A stretch of DNA of 59,004 nt from Thermoleophilia bacterium (GCA_014874265.1 JACWAM010000118.1:1-59004); one strand, 5' to 3'; shown: positions 15,516-24,874, numbered from the stretch's first letter. Made by a program: numbers and translations. Notes: generated by a model not told the origin, from the sequence alone.

Positions 15516-16220
15516 ATGAACTCGACCAATCAGCTACTGGATAACCTCAATGCCCTGGCAGCAGCGTTGTTTCTGCTGACTGCTTTTGGCATGGTGGCGA
15601 TGCGCCAGGCGCGGGGCGTTCTCAACCTGTTCATCGCTCAGTCCCTGCTGCTGTCCGCCTCCGCTCTGTTTTTGGGTCTGCGTTTCCACTCGGACCATCT
15701 TTACGGCGTTGCTCTGGTGGATATCATCATCAAGCCGGTAATCATTCCCTGGCTGCTGAGGCGGACAGCGCCGGCAGAGATCTATACGCGCCGGGAGGTC
15801 AACCAGGCGCTGAATATCCCCACCGCCTTGCTGGCCGCGCTGGCGCTGGCAATCCTCGCCTACTTTCTGGCACAGCCCATTCTTGGCGCAGTGGCGCCTC
15901 AGTTCCGCAACCCCAACGTTCCGATCGGCATCGCTGGTTTGCTGCTGGGGGCATTCACGATCACGGTCCGGCGAGAAGCCGTGCCGCTGCTGGTTGGCCT
16001 CCTGGCCATGGAAAACGGCGCCTTCCTGGCGGGCATCGCCATCGCCCGCGACCTGCCGCTGATCGTCGAACTGGCCGTGGCCTCGGATGGTCTTATTGTC
16101 GTCTTCATCATGGGGGTACTCACCCGTGCCGTCTATCGGCAGATTGGTTCGACGGCGGTCGGCGAGCTGGCGAGCCTGAAAGAGGCTCCGGAAACGGCGG
16201 GAGAGGAGAGGACCGCATGA
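15516..16220 (+). CDS. Ehr complex membrane subunit, HyfE-like
   Basis: A 234-residue very hydrophobic protein resembling HyfE and, in its first half, NuoK (VDIIIKPVIIPWLLRR). About seven membrane helices are apparent. HyfE-type subunits belong to the membrane arm of group 4 hydrogenase-like complexes. Its end overlaps the next start by ATGA, so they are translationally coupled. Confidence 0.85.
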   Translation: MNSTNQLLDNLNALAAALFLLTAFGMVAMRQARGVLNLFIAQSLLLSASALFLGLRFHSDHLYGVALVDIIIKPVIIPWLLRRTAPAEIYTRREVNQALNIPTALLAALALAILAYFLAQPILGAVAPQFRNPNVPIGIAGLLLGAFTITVRREAVPLLVGLLAMENGAFLAGIAIARDLPLIVELAVASDGLIVVFIMGVLTRAVYRQIGSTAVGELASLKEAPETAGEERTA

Positions 16221-17710
16221 GCGTCGTCCTCCTTCTGCTGCTCCCCGTGATTGCCGCGGCCCTGGTGTTGCTTCCCTTCAGGAAATTATGGGCGCCAGCC
16301 GTAACCATTGCTTCCTCGCTGGTGATCCTGGTCCTGGCAGCGCGGATCGCCTGGCAGGCTTCACAAGGGGAATCCGTGACCTCGGTTCTGGGAACCGGCT
16401 TTTTCAAATGGATTAATGTAGACAGCCTCAGCGCTCTGATCCTGCTGCTCATCGCCTTTGTCAGCACCACGGCGGCCATTTACTCCGCCGGTTATATGGC
16501 GCATGGAGATTACTCATCCTGGAGGCTGCGCATCTACTATGTCAACTTCAACGCGTTCGTCTTCTCCATGCTTGCCATTCCCGTTCTTTCCGAACCGACG
16601 CTGGTCTGGATCGCCGTCGCCCTGACAACCCTGACGTCGGCGCTGATCGTCTCTTTTGAAAACACACGCGACGCGCTGGAAGCGGCATGGAAGTACGTGG
16701 TGCTGTCACTCATGGGAGCCGGCATGGCGCTATTCGGTTTCCTGCTGCTGTTCGCCGCCTTTGAGGCCTCCGGCAGCACGGCGGCGTTTACCTGGAATGA
16801 TCTGGGCAACGCCGCGCCCGGGATGCCGCCGGTCCTGCTCATGACCGCTTTCCTTTTCATCCTCATTGGCCTTGGCACTAAAACCGGTCTGGTGCCGATG
16901 CACGCGTGGCTGCCGGATGCTCACAGCCAGGCGCCCTCGCCGGTCTGCGCCCTGCTTTCCGGGATCGAGACGTCGGTCATCCTTTACGTGATCATGCGCC
17001 TGTTTCCAATCATGCGGGCGGTGCCGGGGTCCCATGCCGCGACATGGGCAATCGTGCTGGGCCTGATATCTGTGGGTACCGCCGCGTTCCTGCTCTTGCA
17101 GGTAAACGATTACAAGCGCATGTTTGCCTTTTCCACGGTGGAGCACATGGGCATCATCCTGACGGCGATCGGGCTGGGCGCCAGTAACGCCAATTACGGG
17201 GCGCTTGAGCAGGTCGTCAGCCACAGCGTCACCAAGTCATTTTGCTTTTTTGCCGCCGGCGCCGTTTTGCTGGCGGTGGAAACGCGGCAGATCGCCTCGG
17301 TGCGCGGGCTCATCCGCCGCTCGCCCGCGGCCGGGGCGGCCCTCGTTTTTGGCGGCCTGGCCATAGCCGGAGCGCCGCCCCTGGCCGTCTTCCTCAGCGA
17401 ATTCTCCATCATGAAGGCCGGCCTGGCAGAGGGCAGCTACGCAGTCATCGGCCTGCTTTCGTTTTTTATCCTGATCGCGTTTTTTGGCGTCATGATGCAG
17501 ATCAACCGGATGGTCTTCAGCGCCGGGAATACTGAATCAGCGGGCGTGGCTTCGGGAGTTTCTTCCCGCCCTGGCAAGAAATTTCATCTGCCCTTTAGCT
17601 GCCGGCTGGCGCTTGCCATTTCCGGCGCACCTGTCATTTTACTTGGCTTTTATATTCCCCCGCCCATGCAGGACCTGCTGGCTCACGCGACCGCTATTTT
17701 GACAAAATGA
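16217..17710 (+). CDS. Ehr complex antiporter-like subunit, HyfF/NuoM-like
   Basis: 497 residues with about 13-14 transmembrane helices of the Mrp/NuoL-M-N antiporter type. The typical LPDAHSQAPSPVCALLSG segment carries proton-channel residues and FAFSTVEHMGIIL the conserved helix after it; LGTKTGLVPMHAWLPDAH has the channel Lys. It is likely to move H+ or Na+ when the peripheral arm is oxidised or reduced. It overlaps its neighbours by 4 bases on both sides. Confidence 0.9.
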   Translation: MSVVLLLLLPVIAAALVLLPFRKLWAPAVTIASSLVILVLAARIAWQASQGESVTSVLGTGFFKWINVDSLSALILLLIAFVSTTAAIYSAGYMAHGDYSSWRLRIYYVNFNAFVFSMLAIPVLSEPTLVWIAVALTTLTSALIVSFENTRDALEAAWKYVVLSLMGAGMALFGFLLLFAAFEASGSTAAFTWNDLGNAAPGMPPVLLMTAFLFILIGLGTKTGLVPMHAWLPDAHSQAPSPVCALLSGIETSVILYVIMRLFPIMRAVPGSHAATWAIVLGLISVGTAAFLLLQVNDYKRMFAFSTVEHMGIILTAIGLGASNANYGALEQVVSHSVTKSFCFFAAGAVLLAVETRQIASVRGLIRRSPAAGAALVFGGLAIAGAPPLAVFLSEFSIMKAGLAEGSYAVIGLLSFFILIAFFGVMMQINRMVFSAGNTESAGVASGVSSRPGKKFHLPFSCRLALAISGAPVILLGFYIPPPMQDLLAHATAILTK

Positions 17711-19278
17711 TCAATTTAACCGATCAGATTGAAGAACGCTGGGGAGGCAAGGCCCAGGCGGGTTTTAACGTTATCAATTCCGCCTGGGAAGTAACCTGCT
17801 CTCAAACGGCGCTGGTGGAGATATGCGAATGGATTTTTGCTGATCTCGATTTTAGTTTTGCCACTCTGGTTGTCGAGGAAGAAGCGGATGAGTGGCGCCT
17901 GCGTTACATCTTTTATGGGGGGAGTAACGGTTGGGTCCACGTGCTGGCCAGCTCGCCTCGTTCAGAACAGACCTTTCCCAGTATCGTCGGTCCCGTGCAC
18001 GCCGCCGACTGGCATGAGCGTGAAGCCGAGGACATGTTCGGCCTCAACTTTGAGGGCCATCCTCGCCTGGGAGATTTTATCCTCCACGATGACGCCTGGC
18101 AGGAGGGCGTCGAGCCGATGCGCCATCAGTTTGACCCGCAGATGGCACTGCTTTACCGCAAGCCGGTTGAGGACTGGCGGCCACGGCGCATCGTCCAGGA
18201 GCCCGGCGCCTTTATCATGCCCGTCGGACCAAAATATTCCGGAGTCGCCGAGTCGGCTCAGTTCCTGCTCGAGACCGTCGGCGAAGACGTCATTCGGTTC
18301 TCGCCGCGGCTGTATTACAAGTGGCGCGCGGTAGAGAAGCTTGCTGAGGGAAAGACAGCAGATGAAGTCCTGCTGCTTGCCGAGCGCTTTGCGGCCACGA
18401 CGGCGTTTGCCCATGGCCTCGCCTTCTGCCAGGCAGTCGAGAAAATCTGCGGCGCAAAGGTCCCGCAACGGGCCAGGGCGCTGCGCGTGTTTTTGGCGGA
18501 GCTGGAGCGGCTGCGGCAGCACACCGGCCAGGTTCAGGCGATCTGCGAATCGACGGCGCTGGTGGTCGCGGACAGCCAGAGCGGCATCCTGGAGGAAGAC
18601 CTGCTCCGCATCAGTGGCGAGCTGGCCGGCCACCGTTACCTCTTCGGCCTGCTGGCGCCGGGCGGTCTGACTACCGACCTTTCGGATCAGGCATGTCAGC
18701 ATGCGCTTGAGCGTTCGCGAGAGGCGCTGGCCGGCCTGGATGAGCTGGAAACGCAGCTGCGCGTCTCCAGCAGCTTTCTTGACCGCCTGGAAGAGGTTGG
18801 TTTCGTGCCGACCGGCACCGCCCTGGATTATGGCCTTCTAGGGCCGGTGGCGCGCGCGGCCGCGGTCACCGACGACCTGCGCCGCAAGCAGCCCTACCTG
18901 GGATATGACCTGTTTCAGTTCGAGGTGCCCAGCGAGCGGGAGGGCGACGGTTACGCGCGGCTGCGGGTGCTGTTCTCAGAATGCCGGCAATCCGTGCTTA
19001 TCATGGGACAGGCGCTGGCAGCGCTCGCGGAGGGCAGGGTGCGCGAACCGGTCCGGTTTCATGCAGGCGCCGCGCTGGGTTATGTAGAGGCGCCGCGCGG
19101 CGGCGCTTTCCACTGGGTGCGACTGGACGAAGGGGGAAGGGTGCTTCGCTACCATATCACTTCGCCTTCTTTTGTCAACTGGCACGGTTTTCACCTCGCC
19201 GTGGAAAATTTTGCGTTTCAGGACTTTCCCATCATGCTCGCTTCTTTCTACCTTTCCGTCGCGGAGAATGACAGGTGA
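17707..19278 (+). CDS. Ehr large subunit: NuoC-NuoD/HycE-like without Ni ligands
   Basis: 523 residues. A NuoC-like domain (about 1-160, with HEREAEDMFGLNFEGHP) is fused to a NuoD / [NiFe] large-subunit domain. In hydrogenases the first Ni motif is CGxC before SxxH. Here the aligned stretch is ERFAATTAFAHGLAFCQAVE, so both cysteines are Ala and Thr. The last motif, DPCxxC, aligns to ASFYLSVAENDR, so those cysteines are Ser and Glu. All four Ni ligands are missing while the flanking residues are well kept. It therefore cannot bind a NiFe centre and belongs to the energy-converting-hydrogenase-related (Ehr) group; its redox partner is unknown. Confidence 0.9.
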   Translation: MINLTDQIEERWGGKAQAGFNVINSAWEVTCSQTALVEICEWIFADLDFSFATLVVEEEADEWRLRYIFYGGSNGWVHVLASSPRSEQTFPSIVGPVHAADWHEREAEDMFGLNFEGHPRLGDFILHDDAWQEGVEPMRHQFDPQMALLYRKPVEDWRPRRIVQEPGAFIMPVGPKYSGVAESAQFLLETVGEDVIRFSPRLYYKWRAVEKLAEGKTADEVLLLAERFAATTAFAHGLAFCQAVEKICGAKVPQRARALRVFLAELERLRQHTGQVQAICESTALVVADSQSGILEEDLLRISGELAGHRYLFGLLAPGGLTTDLSDQACQHALERSREALAGLDELETQLRVSSSFLDRLEEVGFVPTGTALDYGLLGPVARAAAVTDDLRRKQPYLGYDLFQFEVPSEREGDGYARLRVLFSECRQSVLIMGQALAALAEGRVREPVRFHAGAALGYVEAPRGGAFHWVRLDEGGRVLRYHITSPSFVNWHGFHLAVENFAFQDFPIMLASFYLSVAENDR

Positions 19279-19282
19279 CCGC

Positions 19283-20044
19283 ATGAGCCGCTGGGTTATA
19301 AAAGGGATTCGCACAGGAATAAAAACCACCACATACCCGCGCGGCACTGAGAGTGCACCCGGCACGACCCCTGGCCTCCCCGGCAGCGGCGCGCCTGATA
19401 GCGAGGCAGCACAAGCACTAGTGGAAATTTGCCCCACGGGTGTATTCACGGTCGCCGGCGGCGAACTGGTGGCGGACGTGCGCGGCTGTATTCATTGCCT
19501 GCGATGCGTCCGCCTGACCCATCAGCCGGCGAACTGGCAAGCCGGTTCTTTTGAGTGGGCAGCGGAAACAGTGCCGGTAAATAAACTTCCGGGCGCATTT
19601 AAAAAATCCGTACATATCTGCGTCGTTGACACCGGCGACTGCGGCGCCTGCTTAAACGAAGTAAGGCAGCTCAACAATCCCTACTACAACATGCATCGCC
19701 TGGGACTCTTCATCACGCCCACGCCGCGCCACGCCGACATCCTGCTGATAGTGGGCCCGGGCACCGACCACATGCGGTACGCCCTCCAGAAAATCTACGC
19801 CGCCATGCCCTCCCCAAAGCGCGTGGTGGCTGCCGGCGCCTGCGCGCTTTCAGGCGGAGTTTTTGCCGGGAGCTTTACCTGCAGTGAGGGTATTGGTGAA
19901 ACAATGCCGGTGGACGTGGAAATTCCCGGATGTCCGCCGCCGCCTCTGGCAATTTTGCACGGCTTGCTGGTGGCGGCCGGGCGCAGACCGCCAGCCGGCA
20001 GCCCCGCTACCACGGCAAAGACGGAAACGCCCGGAACGGCATGA
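19283..20044 (+). CDS. Ehr small subunit: ferredoxin domain fused to NuoB-like domain
   Basis: 253 residues from ATG 19283; the frame is open from 19172 but only inside the previous gene. The N-terminal part carries ALVEICPTG and GCIHCLRC, which give four cysteines for one [4Fe-4S] cluster, as in HyfH/HycF. The C-terminal part is NuoB/HycG-like with DTGDCGACLNEV, AAGACALSGG and IPGCPPPP, the full set for the proximal (N2-like) cluster. So the electron path is kept even though the large subunit lost nickel. It overlaps the next gene by ATGA. Confidence 0.88.
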   Translation: MSRWVIKGIRTGIKTTTYPRGTESAPGTTPGLPGSGAPDSEAAQALVEICPTGVFTVAGGELVADVRGCIHCLRCVRLTHQPANWQAGSFEWAAETVPVNKLPGAFKKSVHICVVDTGDCGACLNEVRQLNNPYYNMHRLGLFITPTPRHADILLIVGPGTDHMRYALQKIYAAMPSPKRVVAAGACALSGGVFAGSFTCSEGIGETMPVDVEIPGCPPPPLAILHGLLVAAGRRPPAGSPATTAKTETPGTA

Positions 20045-22236
20045 TGGACGCCTTGATGCTCATCATCATTTTTCTGGGGCTTTGCGGCGCCGGCGTCTTG
20101 CTGTCCCTCCTGGCGCCGCCGGCGAGGCAGGGAAGTGTGCTAGCCTGGACGGGGTGCCCGGCGGCCCTGGCGCTGGTCCTGGCGGGAGGGGCAGCGCTGC
20201 TGGCGGGAGATACCTTTAGTCAGGCGCTCTGGTCGCTGCCGGGATTGTCAACCCTGACTCTCAGCCTCGATCCGGTGTCGGCGCCGTTTCTGGTCGTGAC
20301 CGGCCTGGTGCTGTTCCCGGCTTCAATCTTTGCCGCCAGCGAGCTAAACCGCGAACCGGGACGGGGCGGCTCTGCCAAACGTTTGCTTCCTTTCTCGTTT
20401 TCTTATCACAAGCGCGCCTTCACCGTGATGCTGCTGGGGCTGTACGCCGCCATTGGCCTGATCTTCGTGGCCGGAGACGTTCTCTTGTTTATGCTCGCCT
20501 GGGAAGTCATGTCAATTCTGGCGTATCTGCTGATCGTATCCTTAAGCAGCGGGGAAAAAGACGGGGCGGGCGCCGGCTATCTTTTGCTGGCCATGGGTGA
20601 AGCGGGGACCCTGGCCGCAGTTGTTGGTTTTCTGCTCATGGCCGCCGGCGCCGGGTCGCTTGATTTCGGCGCGATCCATGCCGCGGCTCCAGGTTTTAGC
20701 AACGGACTGAAGTGGTCGGTCTTTCTGCTCTCGTTTTTTGGTTTTGGCGTAAAAGCAGGTTTGCTGCCGGTTAATTTCTGGTTGCCCAGAGCTTATGTTG
20801 CCGCATCCCGCGCTTTTGTCCCGGTGCTGGCCGGGGCCACTCTCAACCTGGGCCTGTACGGGATTATGCGGGTAAACGCCGGCCTGATGCCGGCGACCAG
20901 CGCCGGGCCGGGCCTGATCGCGCTCGTCATCGGCGCGCTCACAGCCCTGATTGGCATCCTTTATGCGACCATAGACAAGGATCTCAAGCTCGTGCTGGCG
21001 CATAGCTCAATTGAAAATGCCGGCATTGTTATCGCTGGTTTTGGCGCGGGGATGGTGTTTGTGGCCACCTCACACCCGGTGCCGGCCGCGATTGCTTTTA
21101 TGGCGTCAATCTACCATCTGATCAATCATTCGCTTTACAAGACGCTTTTGTTTTTCGGGGCCGGCGTGGTGGAGACCGGGACCGGCATCCGCAATATCAA
21201 CAAGCTTGGCGGCCTCATCAAGTGGATGCCATGGACGGCGGCCGCCTTCCTTGCCGGGGCCCTGGCGATCTCGGCCCTGCCGCCACTTAACGGCTTTGTC
21301 AGCGAGTGGCTCACGCTGCAGACTTTGCTGCGCGCCGCCGATTTGTCCTCGGCTGCAGAAAAGCTGTCTTTCGCGCTGGCCGGGGCCGGCCTGGCGCTGA
21401 CGGCGGCGCTGGCCGTTACCTGCTTTGTCAGAACCTTCGCCATGAGCTTCCTGGGCATGCGGCGTACAAGAGAAAATCAGCCTGTCCAGGAGGCTAAAAT
21501 GGGCGCGCTGGCGCCAATGTTTATTCTCGCCGTTCTCTGCCTCGGCCTGGGCGTTTTGCCCACGTATGTGATTTCCGCGCTCAGTCCGGCAACGACCCAG
21601 CTGGCCGGCGCCAGCGCCGCTGATGCCCTGGTGCCGCCCTTCTTCTCATCCAATCCGGAGCATAGTCAGCTGCCGGCCGGTTTTGTTCAGGACTTTCATA
21701 ATCTGGGAGCCCAAGTGGGGCAAAGCCTCTTGCCCGGCCGCGGCCTGGTGGTGCTTCACCGCGGTGGTGAGGACAACCCGGTGGTTTTTGCCATGTCAAC
21801 ATCTTACATGGCAGTTGTTTTAATCATCCTGCTGGGCGCGACTTTCGTTGTTACCCGGGTCTGGTTAACTCGCAGGCGGAGGCTGCTTAGGCGAAAGCGC
21901 TGGGATGGGGGGATGCGCCGGCTGCTGCCGGAGATGACCTACACGGCGACCGGCTTCTCCAACCCGGTGCGAGTGATTTTCGACGCCGTCTTCAGGCCCA
22001 CAACCGTGGAGGACACCCGCGAGACGGTTAGCAGGCATTTCCGCACCGCCATACTGCGCGAGCGTGATCGAACCTATCTCGCTGATAAGCTTGTTTTTCG
22101 CCCGGCAAGAGCGGCGCTGTTAAAAGTCGCGCGCGCACTGGCATATCTACACCAGGGCAAGCTCAACGCTTACGCGGCTTACGCGCTTTTTGCGCTCCTG
22201 GCCGTGCTCGTCGTCTATTTAATCCAGACATCATGA
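20041..22236 (+). CDS. Ehr complex large antiporter-like subunit, HyfB/HycC-like
   Basis: 731 residues with about 15-16 transmembrane helices. It has the NuoL/M antiporter core (FFGFGVKAGLLPVNFWLPRA, then LVLAHSSIENAGIVIAG and INHSLYKTLLFFGAGVV) and a long C-terminal part with a last helix (ALFALLAVLVVYLIQT), as in HycC/HyfB. With the HyfF-like protein this makes two ion-pumping modules in the complex. The start at 20041 overlaps the previous stop; the next start codon would be 20044. Confidence 0.9.
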   Translation: MMDALMLIIIFLGLCGAGVLLSLLAPPARQGSVLAWTGCPAALALVLAGGAALLAGDTFSQALWSLPGLSTLTLSLDPVSAPFLVVTGLVLFPASIFAASELNREPGRGGSAKRLLPFSFSYHKRAFTVMLLGLYAAIGLIFVAGDVLLFMLAWEVMSILAYLLIVSLSSGEKDGAGAGYLLLAMGEAGTLAAVVGFLLMAAGAGSLDFGAIHAAAPGFSNGLKWSVFLLSFFGFGVKAGLLPVNFWLPRAYVAASRAFVPVLAGATLNLGLYGIMRVNAGLMPATSAGPGLIALVIGALTALIGILYATIDKDLKLVLAHSSIENAGIVIAGFGAGMVFVATSHPVPAAIAFMASIYHLINHSLYKTLLFFGAGVVETGTGIRNINKLGGLIKWMPWTAAAFLAGALAISALPPLNGFVSEWLTLQTLLRAADLSSAAEKLSFALAGAGLALTAALAVTCFVRTFAMSFLGMRRTRENQPVQEAKMGALAPMFILAVLCLGLGVLPTYVISALSPATTQLAGASAADALVPPFFSSNPEHSQLPAGFVQDFHNLGAQVGQSLLPGRGLVVLHRGGEDNPVVFAMSTSYMAVVLIILLGATFVVTRVWLTRRRRLLRRKRWDGGMRRLLPEMTYTATGFSNPVRVIFDAVFRPTTVEDTRETVSRHFRTAILRERDRTYLADKLVFRPARAALLKVARALAYLHQGKLNAYAAYALFALLAVLVVYLIQTS

Positions 22237-22254
22237 AGGCCATCTGCGACTCAA

Positions 22255-22488
22255 ATGAATTCTTCCGGACATGAAAATTTGCTGGCGTTGTTTCTTGTCT
22301 TAGGCCTGGTATTCGGTGTTCTTGCGGGATTGATGGCTTTTCTGATTACTTATAACGAGTACAGTCACCATTATCATGAAAGCAGAGCGCCGCTCTCTGC
22401 GTCGTTACGTACGGCCCTTTTCGCATTTGCGGTCATGTTCGCCGTGACTATCATCGCGGGTTATGTTTTAGCCAGCTACATTCTTTAG
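22255..22488 (+). CDS. Small two-helix membrane protein at the end of the Ehr operon
   Basis: 77 residues with two hydrophobic helices (about 9-31 and 50-74) and a His/Glu-rich loop between them (YNEYSHHYHESRAP). No family is recognised. It begins 18 bases after the HyfB-like gene, on the same strand. It could be an accessory subunit of the complex. MITE copy 2 is inserted directly after its stop codon. Confidence 0.6.
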   Translation: MNSSGHENLLALFLVLGLVFGVLAGLMAFLITYNEYSHHYHESRAPLSASLRTALFAFAVMFAVTIIAGYVLASYIL

Positions 22489-22628
22489 ACTGGTCATGCA
22501 GGTAACTCAGGTAAACTGTCGTTCTTGAGGAGCGCAGCGACGAAGAATCTGATTTTTAAACCGGATATCCTTCGGCTTCGCCTCAGGATGACGATCAGGG
22601 CAGCACCTGAGCCAATTGTATGATCAGT
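22489..22628. mobile_element. MITE copy 2 (140 bp)
   Basis: The right end is TTGTATGATCA (22616-22626), preceded by ACCTGAGCCAA, identical in layout to copy 1. The left end has decayed to TGGTCATGCA plus GGTAACTCAGGT. The interior has inverted arms of the GAGCGAAGCGAAGGATCTG type. The flanks TTCTTTAG (22481-22488) and TTTCTTAG (22628-22635) are similar but not identical, so the target duplication is doubtful or old. It lies between the last Ehr-operon gene and the phosphoesterase gene. Confidence 0.75.
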
Positions 22629-22717
22629 TTCTTAGTTAGGGTAGGCCGGCGTGGGAAAGCCGGGACTGCGTTGACAGATTTACAAACCGCAAACCACGGG
22701 AAATTCAAGGAGTCATA

Positions 22718-23416
22718 ATGCGCACTCTGGTTTTATCCGACATCCACGCCAATATTGACGCCCTTGAAGCCATTGATGAACCCTGCGACGCGGTCCTGTT
22801 TCTGGGGGACGTGGTTGACTACGGCCCCGAACCGGCCGCCTGCATCAACTGGCTGCGGGAGCGCGGCGCCAAACGCGTGCGCGGCAACCACGATAACGCC
22901 GTGGCCTTCCGGATGGACTGCGGCTGCGGTGAAGCTTACAGGCATCTTTCGGTGCAAACGCGAGAGTACATGTGGCAAGTGCTGGATCAGGAAAGGCTCG
23001 ACTGGCTGGGGGCGGCGCCCATCAGCCTGGAGCTGGAAAGCGGCGGACACCGCGTCCTTGCCGTCCACGCCGCGCCCAGCGATAACCTGTTCAGGTATGT
23101 AACTCCGGAGGCCAGCGACGCCGATCTGGCCGCCGAAGCAGCGCTGACGGATGCGGACATCATCCTCATGGGCCATACCCACCGTCCTTTTATCCGCGAA
23201 GCCGGCGGCAAACTGCTGGTCAATGTCGGCAGCGTTGGCCAGCCCCGGGACGGCATTCCCATGGCTAGTTACGCCGTCATCGAGGGCGGCCAGGTGGAGC
23301 TAAACCAGGCGCAGTACGATGTCGAAGCTGCCGTGGCCCGGCTCAGGCGCCTGCCCCTTGAGGAGAGGGCGATCAACGAACTCGCCTATATCCTTAGGAA
23401 CGCCGGCATGCCCTGA
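22718..23416 (+). CDS. Metallophosphoesterase, YfcE/MJ0936-like
   Basis: 232 residues with the dinuclear metal phosphoesterase motifs in order: SDIHAN, GDVVDYG, GNHDNA, and MGHTHRP near residue 150. The substrate is unknown; relatives act on cyclic or small phosphodiesters. AAGGAG is 5 bases before the ATG. It is the first gene after MITE copy 2 and has no obvious operon partner. Confidence 0.9.
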   Translation: MRTLVLSDIHANIDALEAIDEPCDAVLFLGDVVDYGPEPAACINWLRERGAKRVRGNHDNAVAFRMDCGCGEAYRHLSVQTREYMWQVLDQERLDWLGAAPISLELESGGHRVLAVHAAPSDNLFRYVTPEASDADLAAEAALTDADIILMGHTHRPFIREAGGKLLVNVGSVGQPRDGIPMASYAVIEGGQVELNQAQYDVEAAVARLRRLPLEERAINELAYILRNAGMP

Positions 23417-23552
23417 AGCGCATATTGGATTTAGGATATTAATATTGATGGAAAAAGACGCCCGAATAATTAAAATCTGCCAACCCTTGCAGATTGAAAA
23501 TTGGTAAATCCCCTTGTAGCAATAAGTGCCGTGCCCGTGTTTTAATCCATGG

Positions 23553-24797
23553 ATGGCCGAGAATAAGGAAACGGGGCTACCTGATGAGGCCCTCCCCGAT
23601 GCGGTAGCAGCGATGGTGGGCGAGAAGTCTCCCGTTCCCGGCATCAGCCGCAATGTCTTCATCCTGGGCATCACCAGCTTCTTTACCGATCTTTCGACCG
23701 AGGTTGTCTATCCACTGGTGCCACTGTTTCTGACCTCCGTTCTGGGGGCGCCTTTTTTTGTGGTTGGCTTGATCGAGGGCATCGCCGAAAGCACGGCCAG
23801 CCTGCTTAAGATCTTTTCCGGCTGGATATCTGACCGCATGCGCCGGCGGCTGCCGCTGACGGTGATCGGGTACAGCGTTTCCGGATTTGCCAAGCCTCTC
23901 CTCGCGCTAGCCACCGTATGGCCGGTTGTGCTTGTGCTCCGCTTTGGCGACCGCTTGGGAAAGGGGATCCGCAACCCGCCGCGCGACGCCCTCATCGCCG
24001 ATTCTTCCGAACCATTGAGGCGCGGCCGCGTCTTCGGCTTTCACCGGGCGATGGATACAGCCGGCGCCTCTTTAGGCGCGATCGCCGCACTGGCGGCGCT
24101 GGCGATCCTGGGCGAGCGGTACCGGATCATCTTCCTTCTTTCCGCGGTACCGGCGGTGCTGGGTGTGGTCAGCCTCTTTTTCATCCGTGAGCGCGTCCAC
24201 CCGCACCGGCAGACGCTGCCGCCCCGGCTCTCACTATCACAACTCGACCATCGCTTCAAAATATTCCTGCTGGCCAGCGCTATTTTTGCCCTGGGAAACT
24301 CCAGCGACGCTTTCCTGATTTTACGAGCAAAAAACCTGGGGCTCTCGGCGCTTGGAGCGGTGATGGCTTACGTGATTTACAACCTTGTTTACGGTTCCCT
24401 GTCGATGCCGGCGGGTTCGCTCTCCGACCGGATCGGCCGCCGGCTAGTGATCGCTGGCGGATTTGTCATCTTTTCATTGGTTTACGCCGGTTTTGCCCTG
24501 GCGGCGGGAGCCCTTTTTGTCTGGCCGCTGTTTGCTGTTTACGGCATCTACATGGCAATGACTGAGGGAGTCGGCAAGGCATTTGCCGCCGATATGGCGC
24601 CGGCCGGCGTCCGCGGCACCGCTTTGGGAGCTTATCAGACCGTGACCGGAGCCCTGACTTTTTTCTCCAGCCTGATCGCCGGGATCCTTTGGGATACGAT
24701 CGGGCCGTTTGCTCCCTTCCTTTTCGGGGCCGCCGCCGCGATCGTGGCGGCAGGCGTGCTCGTAAACGCTACACGGGTCCGCCCGTCAGCCTCCTGA
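23553..24797 (+). CDS. MFS transporter
   Basis: About 414 residues with 12 predicted membrane helices and the MFS loop motif GWISDRMRRRLPL between helices 2 and 3, repeated as GSLSDRIGRRLV in the second half. LGKGIRNPPRDALIADS is a signature of one MFS subgroup of unknown substrate. ATG 23553 starts a soluble N-terminus of about 40 residues; the longer frame from 23526 is less likely. It stands alone. Confidence 0.88.
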   Translation: MAENKETGLPDEALPDAVAAMVGEKSPVPGISRNVFILGITSFFTDLSTEVVYPLVPLFLTSVLGAPFFVVGLIEGIAESTASLLKIFSGWISDRMRRRLPLTVIGYSVSGFAKPLLALATVWPVVLVLRFGDRLGKGIRNPPRDALIADSSEPLRRGRVFGFHRAMDTAGASLGAIAALAALAILGERYRIIFLLSAVPAVLGVVSLFFIRERVHPHRQTLPPRLSLSQLDHRFKIFLLASAIFALGNSSDAFLILRAKNLGLSALGAVMAYVIYNLVYGSLSMPAGSLSDRIGRRLVIAGGFVIFSLVYAGFALAAGALFVWPLFAVYGIYMAMTEGVGKAFAADMAPAGVRGTALGAYQTVTGALTFFSSLIAGILWDTIGPFAPFLFGAAAAIVAAGVLVNATRVRPSAS

Positions 24798-24874
24798 GCG
24801 GTGGGAAGGCCAGACACTGTTCACCAGCCTTGCGCAGGTCCGGCATTTGTTTCAGCCAACATCCGTGCGGGGTA

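Noticed and set aside
14547-22236. Annotating the cluster as a formate hydrogenlyase or [NiFe] hydrogenase.
   Set aside because: The large subunit lacks all four Ni-binding cysteines, and no formate dehydrogenase or hyp genes are seen.
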